Shown here in pieces: positions 36,862-51,800 of a stretch of DNA of 64,000 bases (position 1 is the stretch's first letter; every line of letters begins with the position of its first letter). The translations under genes and the position numbers were made by a program. A model generated the notes under the pieces. It worked only from the letters and a program-made list of their open reading frames with translations. It had not been told where the DNA came from and did no database searches. Origin of the DNA: Xenopus tropicalis. Lineage: Eukaryota; Chordata; Amphibia; Anura; Pipidae. Location of the stretch: the NCBI RefSeq assembly GCF_000004195.4, contig NC_030677.2:104382329-104446328 (forward strand), written 5' to 3'.

Positions 36862-39800
36862 GTGAGTCTGAGTTGTCGGGTGGGGAGCAACTGGTGGGAG
36901 AAGGGGATGGAACAGGGGATGAGTGCTGGGGTTTTTTTTGTGGGTATACGTACTAAGTATGGGTATGCCGGTCTGAATATACATTAATACCAAGGGAGGC
37001 ATTCTTCTATTGTCTGTCTTTGTAGCATATAGTATTGAACATTCAGCATATCTTTCTTGTTTTATAACTGTACGTGTCAGTATACAGTAATATAATTCCA
37101 ATAGAGTTACATTATTTGTTTTTACCTGAGATAAAAATCTGTAGTGCTGATGTATGTATAAAGAATATGATGAACATTTTCCAGCAGTTCCTATGGGGTT
37201 TATAAAGCGCTAGTGTATATACATGGGCAGAAGGGAGAACATCTCAATGAATACACACACATTAAGAGCTATAGCTTGTCATTTGTAACACAAGAAACGC
37301 ATGTATGCCTCCTCTGGTCCCTTATAGAGTAGAACTTTAGAGATGTCAGTCCTGTGTCATCAACAGCAGACCTATATTTTTATTTTATCACTGGTTATGA
37401 TCCTGGTAGTGTAGCACCTGATTAGTTGAGGGATCTATTCCAGGTAGTTATAGCTATTGTAGAGACTACAGTGATATCATCTCTTCTGATGAACCTTTGT
37501 ACTCAGTGACGGGCTGTGTAATAAAGGTGAGACTTTGAATGAAAAGGGCATTTCTTCTATTCTTATGGGTGTTAGTATGTAAACTTGCTTTATATGCCTA
37601 CATTAATGCAAAGGGATAACTGGCAACAATACATAGCATATTCATTTTTTATGTTTTTACTTAAAGGGGAATTTGATTAAAAAAAAAAAAAACAAATGGG
37701 CTTAGATTATTTTTTAATTAGTTTCTCTTAAATAGCAGCTACTTTATTCTGAGCAAAAAACAAAAATCCCCTCTCCATATATTGGTCCAGTTTGTCACAT
37801 CTTTAGTGGGAACTGCATACAACTTTGCCTAACTAATGCAACATCCATAGGTATCAATTAAGGTGATCATAAATGGTTCTGTTCTGCTGTCCTGTGACAG
37901 TGTTTGAGATAATGCAATATGCAATTGCAGCCCTCATTAATATACAGGTATGGAATCCCTTATCCAGAGAGCGCCAAATTATGAGATGGCTCTCTCTCAT
38001 AGACTACATTTTAATCAAATAATTCAACACATTTTTAAAGTGTTTTTATTTTCACTGTAATAATAAAACAGTGTTTTGTACTTGATCCCGACTAAGGTAT
38101 AATTAAACCTTTAATGGAGGCAGAACAATTGGGTTTATTTAATGTCTAAATTATTTTTAGTAGACTTAAGGTATGGTGATCCAAATTTCAAAAAGATCCC
38201 TTTTTCAGAAAATACCAGATCTCGGGCATTTTGGATAACAGGTCCCATACAGTAAAACAAAAATACTTAATATTTTCTGTGTTAGATATATGGCCTTATA
38301 GTTTAATGTAAGGGATACCCTAAACCCTGGATTCAGTTTGGAATTCAGCTGAAGTTTTTTTCCGAAGGATCTGGATTCAGCCGAATCCAAGTGCCCGGCT
38401 GAACAAAATTGGAACCCTTAAAATCACATGACTTTTGGTCACACACGTAAGGAAACTAGTACATTTTTTCCTCATGCTGCATGCATGGTTCCTTTTAGAC
38501 AAATTAGGGTTTGCTTTTGGTTCAGGATTCGGCCGAATTCTTCATGAAAGGTACAGGAATCAGCCTAATCCAAAAATACATTTTTACCTATTTACTATAA
38601 TAGATTAAAAGTAATCTCTACTTATTAAAGCTGCTTATATTACATTTAGAATGATAACCGGTATCGCCCAGGGTGATCCCTAAAAGCAGTTTTGAAATTC
38701 AGACATGCTTGTTCCAAAAAATCATACTTCACAGAAACCCCAGTATTTTTCTCTAACATGAACACTTCAATAGCGGAAACAGTGCTTTGAGGTGTTAAAG
38801 AAAGTGTGCTACATCAGAAACGGCAACCCTTTGGTCTAAGAGAGAAACTAGACTGGCACCTGCTTAACAGAGACGTGGCAGTTTGTCACACATTCCTACT
38901 TGATTCTTTAATGATGATAGCCGACTTCATTATCTGTAATGAAATGGGGATTGTAATTAGTGGAGTTGTAAAACAGCCAACATTCTGAGAGAGAGCTTTT
39001 TTTTTTTTTTTATTTCTTTTCCTGCATGAGCACTATATGTATCAGGTGACAAAGGCTCAGTGAAAGGTGCACTATTGTATTTGGGAATCTCTAAAGTAAT
39101 GAAGGTGTTGACATAATGAACTGCCTGTATAATGTTAACCCTAGAATCATATTATATGTTTCAAAAATGCTACTGAAGTAACAAATGAAAGCAAATATTT
39201 CCTCCCTGACTTTTTTAGATGGGGATGATACTTTTTCATATTAGAGTGAAAAAAACATTTCCAAATGATATTTAATTACAACACTGTAGTATTCAATTTA
39301 TTTTCCCTAGGAAACATCTGGAAAAGCACTAAGGTGAAATCATATTGCTGTAACAGACCCAGCTGGCAGCCTGTTGGTGCTTAAATGAGGCTAAAACACT
39401 TGCCTCTTGAATAAAACCTCATTGGGAAGCCTGGGAAATCCCATCAGGCAAGCACTACAACTGGCCATCCTTTCCCAGCATATCCCATCATGAGATCTGA
39501 TCTTAAACTCGATCATATCAGTATGATTTGACCCAACGCTTGGATGGCCAAGTTGGACATAGATCCTTTGATGTGCTAACCTATCCAAGCAAACATTTTG
39601 AATTTGTAAGCACAGCCCTCTTTACCTTATGTATCAGTCAGAATATGTAGTACAGGTATCGGACCCCTTATCCGGAAACCCGTTATCCAGAAAGCTCAGA
39701 ATTACGGAAAGCCTGTCTCCCATAGACACCATTTTAACCAAATAATTCAGAATTTTAAAACTGATTTCCTTTTTCTCTGTAGTAATAAAACAGTACCTTG

Positions 39801-42800
39801 TAATTGTTCCCAACTAAGATAGAAATAATCCTTATTAGATGCAAAACAATCCTATTGGGGTTAATGTTTTATTGATTTTTTTAGTAGACTTTAGGTATGG
39901 AGATCCAAATTACGGAAAGACTCCTTATCCGGAATACCCTTGGTCCCGAGCATTCTGGATAACGGGTCCTATACCTGTAATATGAATTATTTTTAGCAAC
40001 ATTTAAAGAAGAAAGGAAAGCATCATCACTAGTGGGTGCTGATTATGATGGCTTATATGAGATCCCGTTTATTTGCTAAAAGCTTCACGGGCCTGGGGTC
40101 TGTAAGAGCACCACCCTGCCATCATCTTCTTTCTCCTTGGAGCCTATGTGCACTGTGTACATTTACAGTAGAGTTAAAAGCTAAACTTAGAAGCAATAAT
40201 CTAGCATTTTTTCTGCTACCCATGCACATGTGGCTGTAGAAAGAATCCGTGCAGAGCAGAAGATGGCTACGTGGCACTCCTACAGTAGTACCCAGGGGTT
40301 GGTGCAGTTTTCAGTGACCCCAGCCTGGGGTCTTGAGTAAGTGATTGTCTCCCCGGTTAATTATGCCTTTTTTTCTTCTTTAAACTTGTCTTTATATGCT
40401 TTTCCAGTTATTCACCTTCCTTTTTGTAGAAAATCTTAGTTATAAAGATATTCTAGTCAAGGTTGGAAATTTTTACATTGGAGAGGTACTTAAGAGGTTT
40501 ATGATCTATTTGTATAATGATAAGGGAATGTATGGTAAGGCTGGATAAACACAGGCCAAGAATCCAACCATACGCTTGAAGAGTGCAAGCTATGTCTGCA
40601 CTGAATTGCTTCAGCTTTTACATATAAAAATAAAAAGTGGGGGAGCAATGTGACCAAATAAAGTTCCTCGGGTGACCAATAAGGGCTGTGATTGTATTTT
40701 TGGTAGCCCAATATGGACTGGCAGACAACAGGGGGCTCTGTTGGCAGTACACATGCTGTAGATAAACTAGAAACCAACTAGAAATTAACTAAGTTGCACA
40801 GAAATTTTAACTTTGCCTTTTATAGCTAAGTTACTTTAGCTGGTCATACTCATACTTATAAAACTGTAAATCCTTGTTGGGCTAAACATCCAAACCAATA
40901 TTTCTGTACCATGCAGTAGTATTGATGCATATATTTTGAATTTTGCTATTTACGAGAATAATCATTTTGTTTTTTTTCCTTTGCATCTGCTAGATTTTGC
41001 ACTTTAAGTTAATGTTAGCCTGCCTGCCTCCTGAAGATATACCAATGTCATTTAAGTATCAGCAACTTCAGTTGAAGCCTGTCTATTTTAGCAATCTGGT
41101 TTTATCTAAACATTCTTCTAGTACTGACAGCAGTTTTGGCTGATTCTACCATAACTGTTCTTGGCAGTGACTTCTGCATAAATAATGCTGGGTGATCTTT
41201 CTAGGCAATTTTTTGTTGTAAAAGTTTTGTGTTTTTGAAAAGTGAATTGCCCTGTGTAATTGTGCTGTCACAATGAGTGATTTCCACACAGAGAACCGAT
41301 AAGACTTGGTGAATTTAAGGCTGATGACACACAGGACCAGGTGGAGAAAAGGTGATCTGCTCTCATCAGCTCCTGTGTATATCTGCACTGACAGGCATTG
41401 CGTTGGCCTGTGTACAGAGACACAGAGTGGATTTTGCAGAAATAAACATAAAACTATGCAATTACGGGCCAAGATCTGCTCCTGGTTTACTTACAGGCCG
41501 AAGCCTTCCCTGTAGGAGCGAATGAGTGCACATGGCTTTTCTTTTCATGCTTACAAAATTCAGATAGAAAAAAGCAGAGTGTTGACAGAATAACAGCAGT
41601 CCAATAAGATTGTACAATATTCCATCAAAACTACCCCTAACTTAAGTTGACATAAATGGCTAAGTAATTGAGATAGACAAATATAGACAAAATCTGGCAC
41701 TGTATCTTTGTAAAAGTCAATGGAAAATCCATAACGTACTTACAAGTGATCCATCACCAATAGGTTTCTTATGTTTTGCCAGCAGATAAAGAAATACAGG
41801 CAGCTGGAAAAATTCCTAGTAGTCCCAGCCCTGTGCCAAAATGCCATTGGTATGATGCTATATGACAGATTTATTTTATCTCCCATATAATAAAACAAAT
41901 TATACTGCTGTGTCAAAACTTTTTTGGCACCCACAGATTATCACATCATATCATGCAGTGCTCATTGGTAAAAGACCAATAGATCATGTGAGGTTTCTTA
42001 TAATCAGTTGTAGAAAACTGAGGCTGGGGTCATACAGGCACCTTTCTTACTTCAATAAAGTGTCTGAAAATGCTTAGTGGGATACTTGTGCCTGTTGTCA
42101 CATGGTAATGTGTCTGTTACATTCCTGTGTCAGTGCTGCAGGGTACTCATGGTAGTTATTGGGTGTAGTAGAAAAGCAAAGCTGAATGCTTCATTCCATG
42201 TAATAAAAATTAGTTGCTTTTATGGGTCTCTTATGTACCAGGAGATACAGCTTGTCTCTTGGCATTTTGATAATATAATCACATTGGTAGCTAATGTGAT
42301 ATTTGTCAGTTTATGTATCTAAGTAATTGTGGGTTCAGTTTGAGCACTTTATTTCCATGGTCTTAAGAATGATGCAGGGATCCACTACAAGGTGCAACTA
42401 GCCTCCGAATTTAATACAAGGCATAACATTTGCCTATAGTGTCGTAACCCACATCTACCAGAAAGATGTTTGCTTTTAAACAGGTGACCAGTAGGTACAA
42501 CCTGCTGTAGTTTTGATCAGAGCTGTAGCAAAGTTTGCACCTAACCCCACAGCTAATATATAATTTATAAGTACAGGAAGTTCATTTTCTAGGACAGATT
42601 CTGTTCTTAAATGTCAACATAATATTATTCTTAACCAGAGCTTTATTGTACGTATGTTTATGCTAGTTATATGGAACAAGGTATTTGCAAAATTTCATAA
42701 ATGTAAACCTGGTGTCTGTAAATGTATAATGTAATTGTTAAACATGCCATTCTAGAATAATCATTGCACCAAAAGAGCAAATGTCGAGCTGTGACTGCAA

Positions 42801-45800
42801 ACATGAAACAATATAAATAGATATGGGTGAGTCACAGTTAGGTAGGTAGGTAATTGTCTGGCTCTTGAAACAAGTTGCTCTCTGACATTACATTCAAATG
42901 GCCAAGTATTTGGGCTGCTTTAAAATAAATCTACTGTATATACTCGAGTATAAGTCTAGTTTTTCAGCACCCAAAATGTGCTAAAAAAGTCACCCTCGGC
43001 TTATACTCGAGTCGGGTGCCATGGGTCCCTCCAGACTCGCACCCTCTCTCCTTTGTGTGCAAATTAGGCCCCCTGCAAACAGACCCTCCAGTGCCCTGGC
43101 CTAGGCTCCCACTAGCAATACTTATTCCCCCTTACATCACTCTGGGACCGGGACTGCTGCCAGTTTGCCAATGTGCAATGAGCGTGGGGTAGTACTCATA
43201 TTGTTTTTGTTGACCCTCTTCTCCACTTACAGAGCTAGTTTACTGTTTTTCTTTTAAATAAATATTGAAAAACATATACCCCACTAATGCCTCAAATAAT
43301 GTAATTTTATTGGTATTTATTTTTATTATTGAAACTTAGCAGTAGCTGCTGCATTTCCCACCCTAGGCTTATACTCGAGTCAATAAATTTTTCCAGTTTT
43401 CTTAGGTAAAATTAGGTACCTCGGGCTTATATTCGGACCGGCTTATACTCGAGTATATACGGTAAATAGCAAAGGTCAACATGCTAAATACTAAATTATT
43501 TCATGCTGCATGAGTGCCATGAATATCATGTAAAATCTATTCTTATAAACAGTTTTTAAAGGAGTGGTTCACCTCTAAGGTAACTTTTAATATGTTATAG
43601 TATGTCCTATTGCTAGCAACTTTGCAATTGGTCTTCATTATTTTTTTTATAGTTTTTAAAGGAGAAGGAAAGTCATTTTGGCATTTTACTGCCAACAGAT
43701 TTGCCACATTAGTGCCACCTACAACAGCATTTATTTAGCAGAAAACTTTACTATACCTGAGTAAAGAGCCCTGAAGCTCCTTCAGATATCAGATAGCAGC
43801 TGCCATTTTAGTTGGTCTTGGTAGCTTCCTGCTGCAGTTATAGCCCTTGGAAGCTCAGATCACACAATCCTAAGGGGGATGGGGAAGCAGGAGAGGGAGA
43901 GAGGAGAATATGGAGCAGACTCATGCCCCAAACCTGAAGAAGCCCTAAAAGAGAGAACATCTGATACCAAAGAACATGTTCACAAAAAAGGATCCAAGAA
44001 ATCCTGTTTCTTTTGATAGAAGACTCAGTGCAGCGTTTCTGTGAGTGCTTATGGCTGTATTTACATAGACCTTTCTGATAAAGCTTACTTAGTTTTTACC
44101 TTTCCTTCTCCTTTAAATAATTTTTACCCTTCTCTTCTACATCTTTCCAGCTTTTAAATGGGGGTCATTGACCCCCAACAGCTAAAAAAAAAGCTATATA
44201 TCTGTGACCTTACAATATTATTATTTTTTTTATTTATTATTCCTCATCTTTCTTTTCAGGCCCCATCCTATTCATATTCCATTTTCTCATTGGGAAATAG
44301 CTCGTTGCTAAGGTGAACAAGACCCTAGCAATCAGATAGCTGCTAAAATTCCAAGCTGCTAAACAAAAGGCTAAATAACCAAAAAAAACAAATACGGGTA
44401 TGGAATTCATTTTCCGGAAACCCGTTATCCAGAAAGCTCCAATTTACAGGAAGGCCATCTAATAATTTGAATATATTTTTAAAAATGATTTCCTTTTTCT
44501 CTGTAGTAATAAAACAATAATGGATCTTGTACGTCATCCCAACTATGATATAATTTATCCTTATTGCAGGCAAAACAATCCTGTTAGAAAAAGACATCTC
44601 ATGCATGTACGTCACCATTTAGGCCATGAAAATACATTTACTAACGACATAACAAGTCTGCGTTGCTTCACACATTTATTGGTTACAAACCGCTACAAAA
44701 AATTAAATCAACAAAAGTGCTACCATACCAAATGACCAAGGTAAATTCCAATGTTACATTGCCCACATATATATAATAATGGTGTGTGTAGCACCCCAAA
44801 GTTGTGTAGTTTTGTTTAGTGCTTAAATAATTTTCTAGTAGACTTGAGGTATGGAGATCGGGCGGTGCAGTTTTATCCTAACGTCCCGGGGTATGAGGTA
44901 AGTAATTACAGTCACTGGGGGGTACCTAACATTTTGGCACCCCTAATTAAGTAACCTTTCATTCTCCTTTAAACATATTTGAAATGTTTACATGCATGTA
45001 CTCTCCTCTGAAAATTTTATTAGCTCCAATTATCATATTCTATTATAGATCTGGCAGTTTGTAAACCTGTAGCAATTGCTGTCAGTGTTTTGTAGAGTTA
45101 AGGATTGGTACATGGTGACACTGAGTTATATAAATAATACTGAGAAGTAAAGCAGAGTATAAAAGCAACACCCTGCACTGTCTAGCTTTATCCACCCTGG
45201 GTTTGGTTTCACATTGTGGTTGCCATTAAAACAGATACAAAAGGTTAGCAGGGTGCCTGTCACTTCCTCCTATATATGTGTTGTCAGCAGGAAGCGCTGA
45301 CTTATCTGAAGCTGCAACTGGTAAGCAAGCAATTGGTCACTCAGGAACAACAGATCATAGGGAAGAATATTTTGTGCATATGGCACACAGAGTAACCGGG
45401 ATGGAAGGGTTCAACAAAGGAAAAAAGGGTGGAGGAAGAGGCTTTTAACTGGGGCCGAGAGCTGACTGATTCAGGAAAATACTCTTACAAATGCTCTAGA
45501 GACTAGAATACATCAGTCTGTTTATTGAGGGAGTAAAAGCCCTACATTTAAGATATTGCACACTGAAGCCTCTCTCCTTTTTTCCTTAACAGTACTTTTT
45601 TTCTATCATGCTTATCATAAGGGAGATTTGCACACAAACCCAACAAACTGTATAATATCTGTTCTACATAATTCCCACCTGATCCAGCACAGCTAAATAA
45701 ACTTAGTTTTATGTGTATTAGCGTACCAGCCAGCGATTATTTATAATTGCTTGTTCCAATGTTTTTGTCTTTACTTTTTCCAAGATTTAGCTTACATTGA

Positions 45801-48800
45801 ACATAACTATGTGGTTGTTGAAGTATTGGATCTGTTATCCTGAAATACGCCTATGGTTCACTAGTAGAAGCCCTATTTATTTGTACAGATATTCACATTT
45901 TTTTTTTAATTAATTCCTTTTCCTCTGTAATAATAAAACAATGCCTTGTACTTGATCCTAACTAAAATGAATGCATCCATGTTGGTGGCAAAACAATTCT
46001 ATTGGGTTAATGATATTTCGCAATCTAAGGTAAAGGTACACTGATCCAAAATTACAGAGAAATCTTTTATAAGGAAAATCCCTGGTCTTGTATTTAGTGT
46101 TGCACTTCCTCTTGCACATTTTGAGGGCAGAAAATATCAGTTTGCAGGGTCCTGTGTTTCCCCTAACCCATGTGTAGTGCTCAGGTAGGGAGACAAGTAC
46201 AGCCTAGGAGGGGATTTTGGAACATCTCACATCAGTGTTAAGCAATGTTTTGTTTGTTTTTGTTTTTTTTTTTATTAAGGTTTTATTTCAAGTTTTAATA
46301 CAGTAACAAACTTGGCCAGACAACCTTCCAAATTATTATGGAAATCCGACCCCCCCCCATCCCAGATGACAGGGGCCATACCTGTATAATATTTGTTCAC
46401 CAATTTCAGTTGTACGAGTTGCCATAAAGGAAAAATGGTTCCTCTAATGACAGCCAACTATTAAGCTGGCCATACTCACACAGCTAATATTGCACAAAGC
46501 AAGGTTTAGTATGATAATCTGTGCATGTATGCTGGTCCACCAATGCTGATCTATATTAATGTAAAATGGGTAATGGTAATTGGGTGCATTTACAATCTCT
46601 GGAATGTTGAAATATATATATTTGTTTTTTTACACAAACATACCTGATTCCACAGATTGAAAGAAAACCATGATACGCATACAGACCATTTCCCATTGCA
46701 ATTATTCATTTACTATTCCCTCCATTGAAGTGAAGGCTTCTGGGGGCAAGGTTGGTAACTTTGTAAGCCTAAGGAGGATGGAATTGGTCCCTGTGAGCAC
46801 AGACAGACTATCATGGTTTCTTTCAGTCTGTGGAATCAAGTATGTCTATGTAAAAATAAAATTCATTTATATTTATATCTGGAAGTCCACATAGTGTTTA
46901 TGCACTTTTTCTACATAAACCCAACTGAATGATCTCCTATCAAGAAGGAGCTTGCCATGGAGTGTATTTTTTTTTTTTTTTTTTGCATTCCACCATGTTA
47001 ACTGATTTCATTCTGCCCTGTGGCTCTTTTCCTGCTGTAATAGACACCTATTTTGAACACACACAAAACTATTCTTCAACAGGTTTTATCTGTTTCCCAC
47101 TTGGCCTTTTTGTTTCTGAGTGATAAAACTAGTGCAAGTGAGTGCCAAGACAGGGTTCATTCCATTGCATTCAAGATATTTCAAACCAACCTGTATAAGC
47201 ACACAGCACAAAATATTTTTGTTTACCAGTGATGTTTAAAGCTATATCACCCATCAACTTATATAAACTAAATATTTGCTTTTCGATAATTATTATTTTG
47301 TCTGCATTTTGTTAAAATTATTTTTAAATTATAACTTTTCTTCACAGGTATTGATTTTAAAATCCGAACGATAGAATTAGATGGCAAAAGAATTAAGCTG
47401 CAGATATGGTAAGCCATTAGCCGTTCAACATCCCTTTTGCAAAGGAACGTACTGTGAGACAAGTGAACCTTGTTCAAAGGTTAAAAGTAATAGTAAGGCT
47501 GCAGCATCCCCTTAAAGGAGAACTATACACCCAGGCAGTGATAGTTATGGGTGCTTTTTGCGCCCGGGGTATACTTCTTTAATCACTTAGGATTTCTTCT
47601 CCTTCTATAACCCACTCAGCCCCCTCCCTTGGGAATTCACTTTGGCTGTTGACTACTGGGCATGCTCACTTCCAAGCTAAGGCAGTAAATCTTTTCAGCT
47701 CAAATTATTAAACACACTCCCTCCAGTGTAGTCACCAGTGACAAGATGGAATTGCTGGTTCTCAGAGAAACTTTGCTCTAGCTTCCTGCTCTGATTTGTT
47801 CACTTAACCTCCTCTCCTGAGTTAAATTGCTCAATTAAAGCAGGACTTTTTATCAAAGTAAGTGTAAGCCTACATTCTTGATTGCATGGAATGTACACTG
47901 AATAATGGGTCTTTGATACTTACATCTGCAAATAGCATATTTGCACTGATGATGTCAGAGGGTAAATGGCCACCAGGTGAAAGCTGCTATTTGTTTTAGC
48001 AAAATATGATGGTGCTGGTGAACAGTGGGCATATGTGCAGTACCAATGATACTGTTTGTGTGGGGGAGATGTGCACAACTTATATACATTGTGGGAAAAT
48101 GTATGGTTTTACATGTCCATAATGTGGATTTTACCAGGGGATCAACGGGTTCCCTCTTAAGTGGTTCCCTCTCTGTACTAGTTTAAGGTTGATTAAAGAA
48201 GAGAGGTATGGGAGTCTGGGAGAACCATTAGGAGTTTGCAGTAATCTTGTGGGATAGGACAAAGGCATGGATTGGTGCTTTAGCAGTTAGTTACCTTTGA
48301 AAGAATGGGACATGTTTTGGCAATATTGCAAATGAAAAAAGGCAGGTTTTCGAAGTGGCATAATTTTGATTAGAGATGATTAGGTCTGGTCCAAGACAAC
48401 ACCCAGGCACTGTGCGAATTAACAGGGTTAATGGTCATGCCATTAATAGAAATGGTAAAAGAAGAGGCCAGGACAGGAAGACCATGAGCTTTGTTAAGGC
48501 CCCCATACACGGGTCGACTATAGCTGCCGATATCGGTCCCTTGGACCGATTCGGCAGCTAATCGGCCCGTGTATGGGCAGAACAGAGCGGATTATTTTTT
48601 TTTAAAAATTACTTGCTACCCGATATCGCCCACCCGTAGGTGGGGATATCGGGTGAAGATCCGCTCGCTTGGCGACATCGCCAAGCGAGCGGATCTTATA
48701 GTGTATGGGCACCTTTAGCTACATACAGTTTGAGTTGACACTGATGCAAATATTATGTAATATATATTTGTGTTGAGAGAAACACTGCATAAGTTTTGTT

Positions 48801-51800
48801 TGCCTTAGCAAAGCCCATAGGTGGTTGGTTTTACATTGTACTGTTCAGCTAAGGGCTGTGACACACGGGAAGATTAGATGCCACATGACAAATCTCTTGT
48901 CGTGGGTGACTAATTTCCCCGAAATGCCATCCCACTGGCTAGAATGTAAATCGCTGGTGGGATGGCATACGTGGCGCCGCGATTTGCCGAAGTCACGGAA
49001 GTTGCCTTGAGAGGCGCATACGCGTCACGTATGCCATCCCACCGGTGATTTACATTCTAGCCAGTGGGATGGCATTTCGGGGAGATTAGTCGTCCGCGAC
49101 AAGAGAGATTTTTTGCGCGCCGACTAATCTCCCCGTGTGTCACAGCCCTAAACCTGTTGCATATGGCAAAGGGAATCTGTATGATGGTTTCTTCCTAGAT
49201 GTTGTTGATGTACATGCAGGATCTATGCATAGATGCACACACAATACAAGACATAGGTAATATCCAGTTATGCCCCTATATTTTGGGACAAACATATTGT
49301 GCAATAGCAGATTCTGCACTATGCTAGTGAATGAAAACTTAGGAGATGTACAGTATATTCACCTCAGCCTAGAATATTCAGAGATGATGCTGGTTTTGTA
49401 AGTTTTGGTTATCCACAAGGAACGCAGCATGAACAAAAGTTCATTTTGGGTTTTGCTATGAATAAGAGATTTATTCTTTGTTGTATTTCTGTTTCTTGAA
49501 ACTCTGCCTGCCAAGGTGCCTTGCATTTACTTTGACTTTAGACGTGAGACAGACTGCACATGCTACAGTTGGAGGATGTGACAGTGTCATGTTTTTTTAA
49601 ATACATCAGTTAATAGAGCTTATACAGCATTCTTCTGCATTGGAATACATTTTTTTAGTGCAAACAGATTTTTTTTATATTTAATTTTGATATTTCACAT
49701 GGGGCTAGCCATATTCTTCATTTCCCAAGGTGCCACAGCCATGTGACTTGTGCTGATACACTTCAGTCACACTTTACTGCTGAGCTGCAAGTTGGAGTGA
49801 TATCACCCCCCTCCCTTCCCTCCTAGCAGCCGATCAGCAGAACAATGGGATGGTAGCAAGATAGCAGCTCTCAGTAGATGGCGAGGTAACCAAGCGAGCG
49901 GATCCTCTCCCGATATCCCCACCTACCGGTGGGCAATATTCGGGGTATTTAGGCTAATTCAGAATTATAACGATTGTTAAGGGCGCAGTCGGTTCGGGGG
50001 CCGCATCAACGAGCCGATGTGGTCCCCGATCCGACTGAATCTTGTAACCTGCCCGATCTATATCTGGCCAATTTCAGGCCAGATATCAGTCAGGCAGGCC
50101 AGTCGTTGCTGCCCCTACATGGGCCTACAATCGTGTATGGCCACCTTTATACTCAGTAGGGGAAACAATAGATTATCTGAAAGCAGTTCTAATGTGTAAT
50201 GTGTTTAATGTGGCTCCTTCTGAAAGCTCAGGCACAATGTACTGAGATTGCTATGTAATCAGTGTAATTTACAAATAAAAATTACAACCTGTAAATCATG
50301 ACAATCCCTTTAATGCATTAAATGTTTGGGGGACTAAACACCCAAAACAAATTAATGTAAAATTGCTTAAACGAATGCTGTTTACATTATTTGTTGTTTC
50401 CTTTACAAAAATACTGCCTGAAGCACGATTCCCACCTTGAACCATAAAAAGCCCCCCTTGTTTTGTTTTTTTTTTTTTCTCTGCTTACATTACTGATTGG
50501 TCATAATACTGTTCTACAATTCTAGGGATACCGCAGGACAGGAACGGTTTCGTACAATCACCACTGCATATTACCGAGGGGCGATGGTAAGTGATAAAAT
50601 AAGGTTGCACATCCACACTGCATTTCAATTGGTTAGTACACTTTCATGCGAGGATTTTCTTTTCCTGAAATGTAAACAGTAATTCAGCAAGCTAATTCAG
50701 CAAGCCCCCCCCACCCCCCCCCCCAGCCCATCTATTTTTTTTAACCACACAAGCAAAAATTATATCCCAGCATTAATTACAAGTAGGGTAAGTGGGGCTT
50801 GAGGTGGGTTTGCATGTGATAAAGTCTTGTTTCTTTGAGCCTTTTTCTAAGATAGCTTCAGTAATGCTGCTGAAGCTGGGGGGATCAGGATTCATAGTTG
50901 TCAGGACAGAATAAGATACAGCTGGGTAGGAGTATAGGAATTTATTTGTTATCTTGCCCTTTGCTGTTCTTTGCATGGTAGGAGGCATTTAACCCATTGG
51001 TGTCCTCTGCAATGAGAGATTATAGGAAGATTTTGACAGATGTCTACTTTACCCTTATAATCTCTGGTATCTCAATACGTGGAGTATTTATATTGCTGAA
51101 CAAAAAATAATTTTAATATCAAGAGAACAAGGATGTAAACAATAGGTGTTGGTTAATAAGAGACAAATCACAACAATAAGCCTAGTGGTACATTTCATTA
51201 GAACTGCTACAAGAGGTGCTCACTTCTGCTATTGCAAAAACAATACGTCACTTTGGCACCCTGATAAGTAACTTCTGCTTTGCGGTATATTGTTATCTTT
51301 AATTATTATTATCCTTTACAGAGCACCGGTATATTACAAATTGCTTTACAGGAAAATGCTTAATCATTCACACCAGTCCCTGCCCTTGTCAAACTTTCCT
51401 GCCACACACACACAAATACAAACACAATGGTCAGTTTCATCAGCAGCCAGGTGACTTACAAGGATATATTTGGGAGGAAACCCACACAAACATAATGAGA
51501 ACATACTGTGAGGAATCGGTGCTTACCATTAGACTCCTGTAACCTTTTCTAGCACTGATTTCAGAGAGCACTGTATCACTTTTTTTCAACTTAAGTGGCC
51601 TACTATAGTGCTTACAATTAAAAGAAAACTTAAACCCCCAACCTCCCTTTTTAAATGTATTCCCACATTCTCAGGGCCCCCTTCTCCTTCCCAACTGCAT
51701 AGACCTCTGTGTGAAACCCCATGAGACCCCCATACCTGGTATGTAAATTTAGAGTTGTGCAACAGGGTTGGATGGTGTTATATTCGGCCATGAGACATTC

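Noticed and set aside
46260..46330. Possible LINE 3' end (T-rich run then AATACAGTAACAAACTTGGC)
   Set aside because: No reverse-transcriptase fragment or target duplication could be found to support a LINE call.
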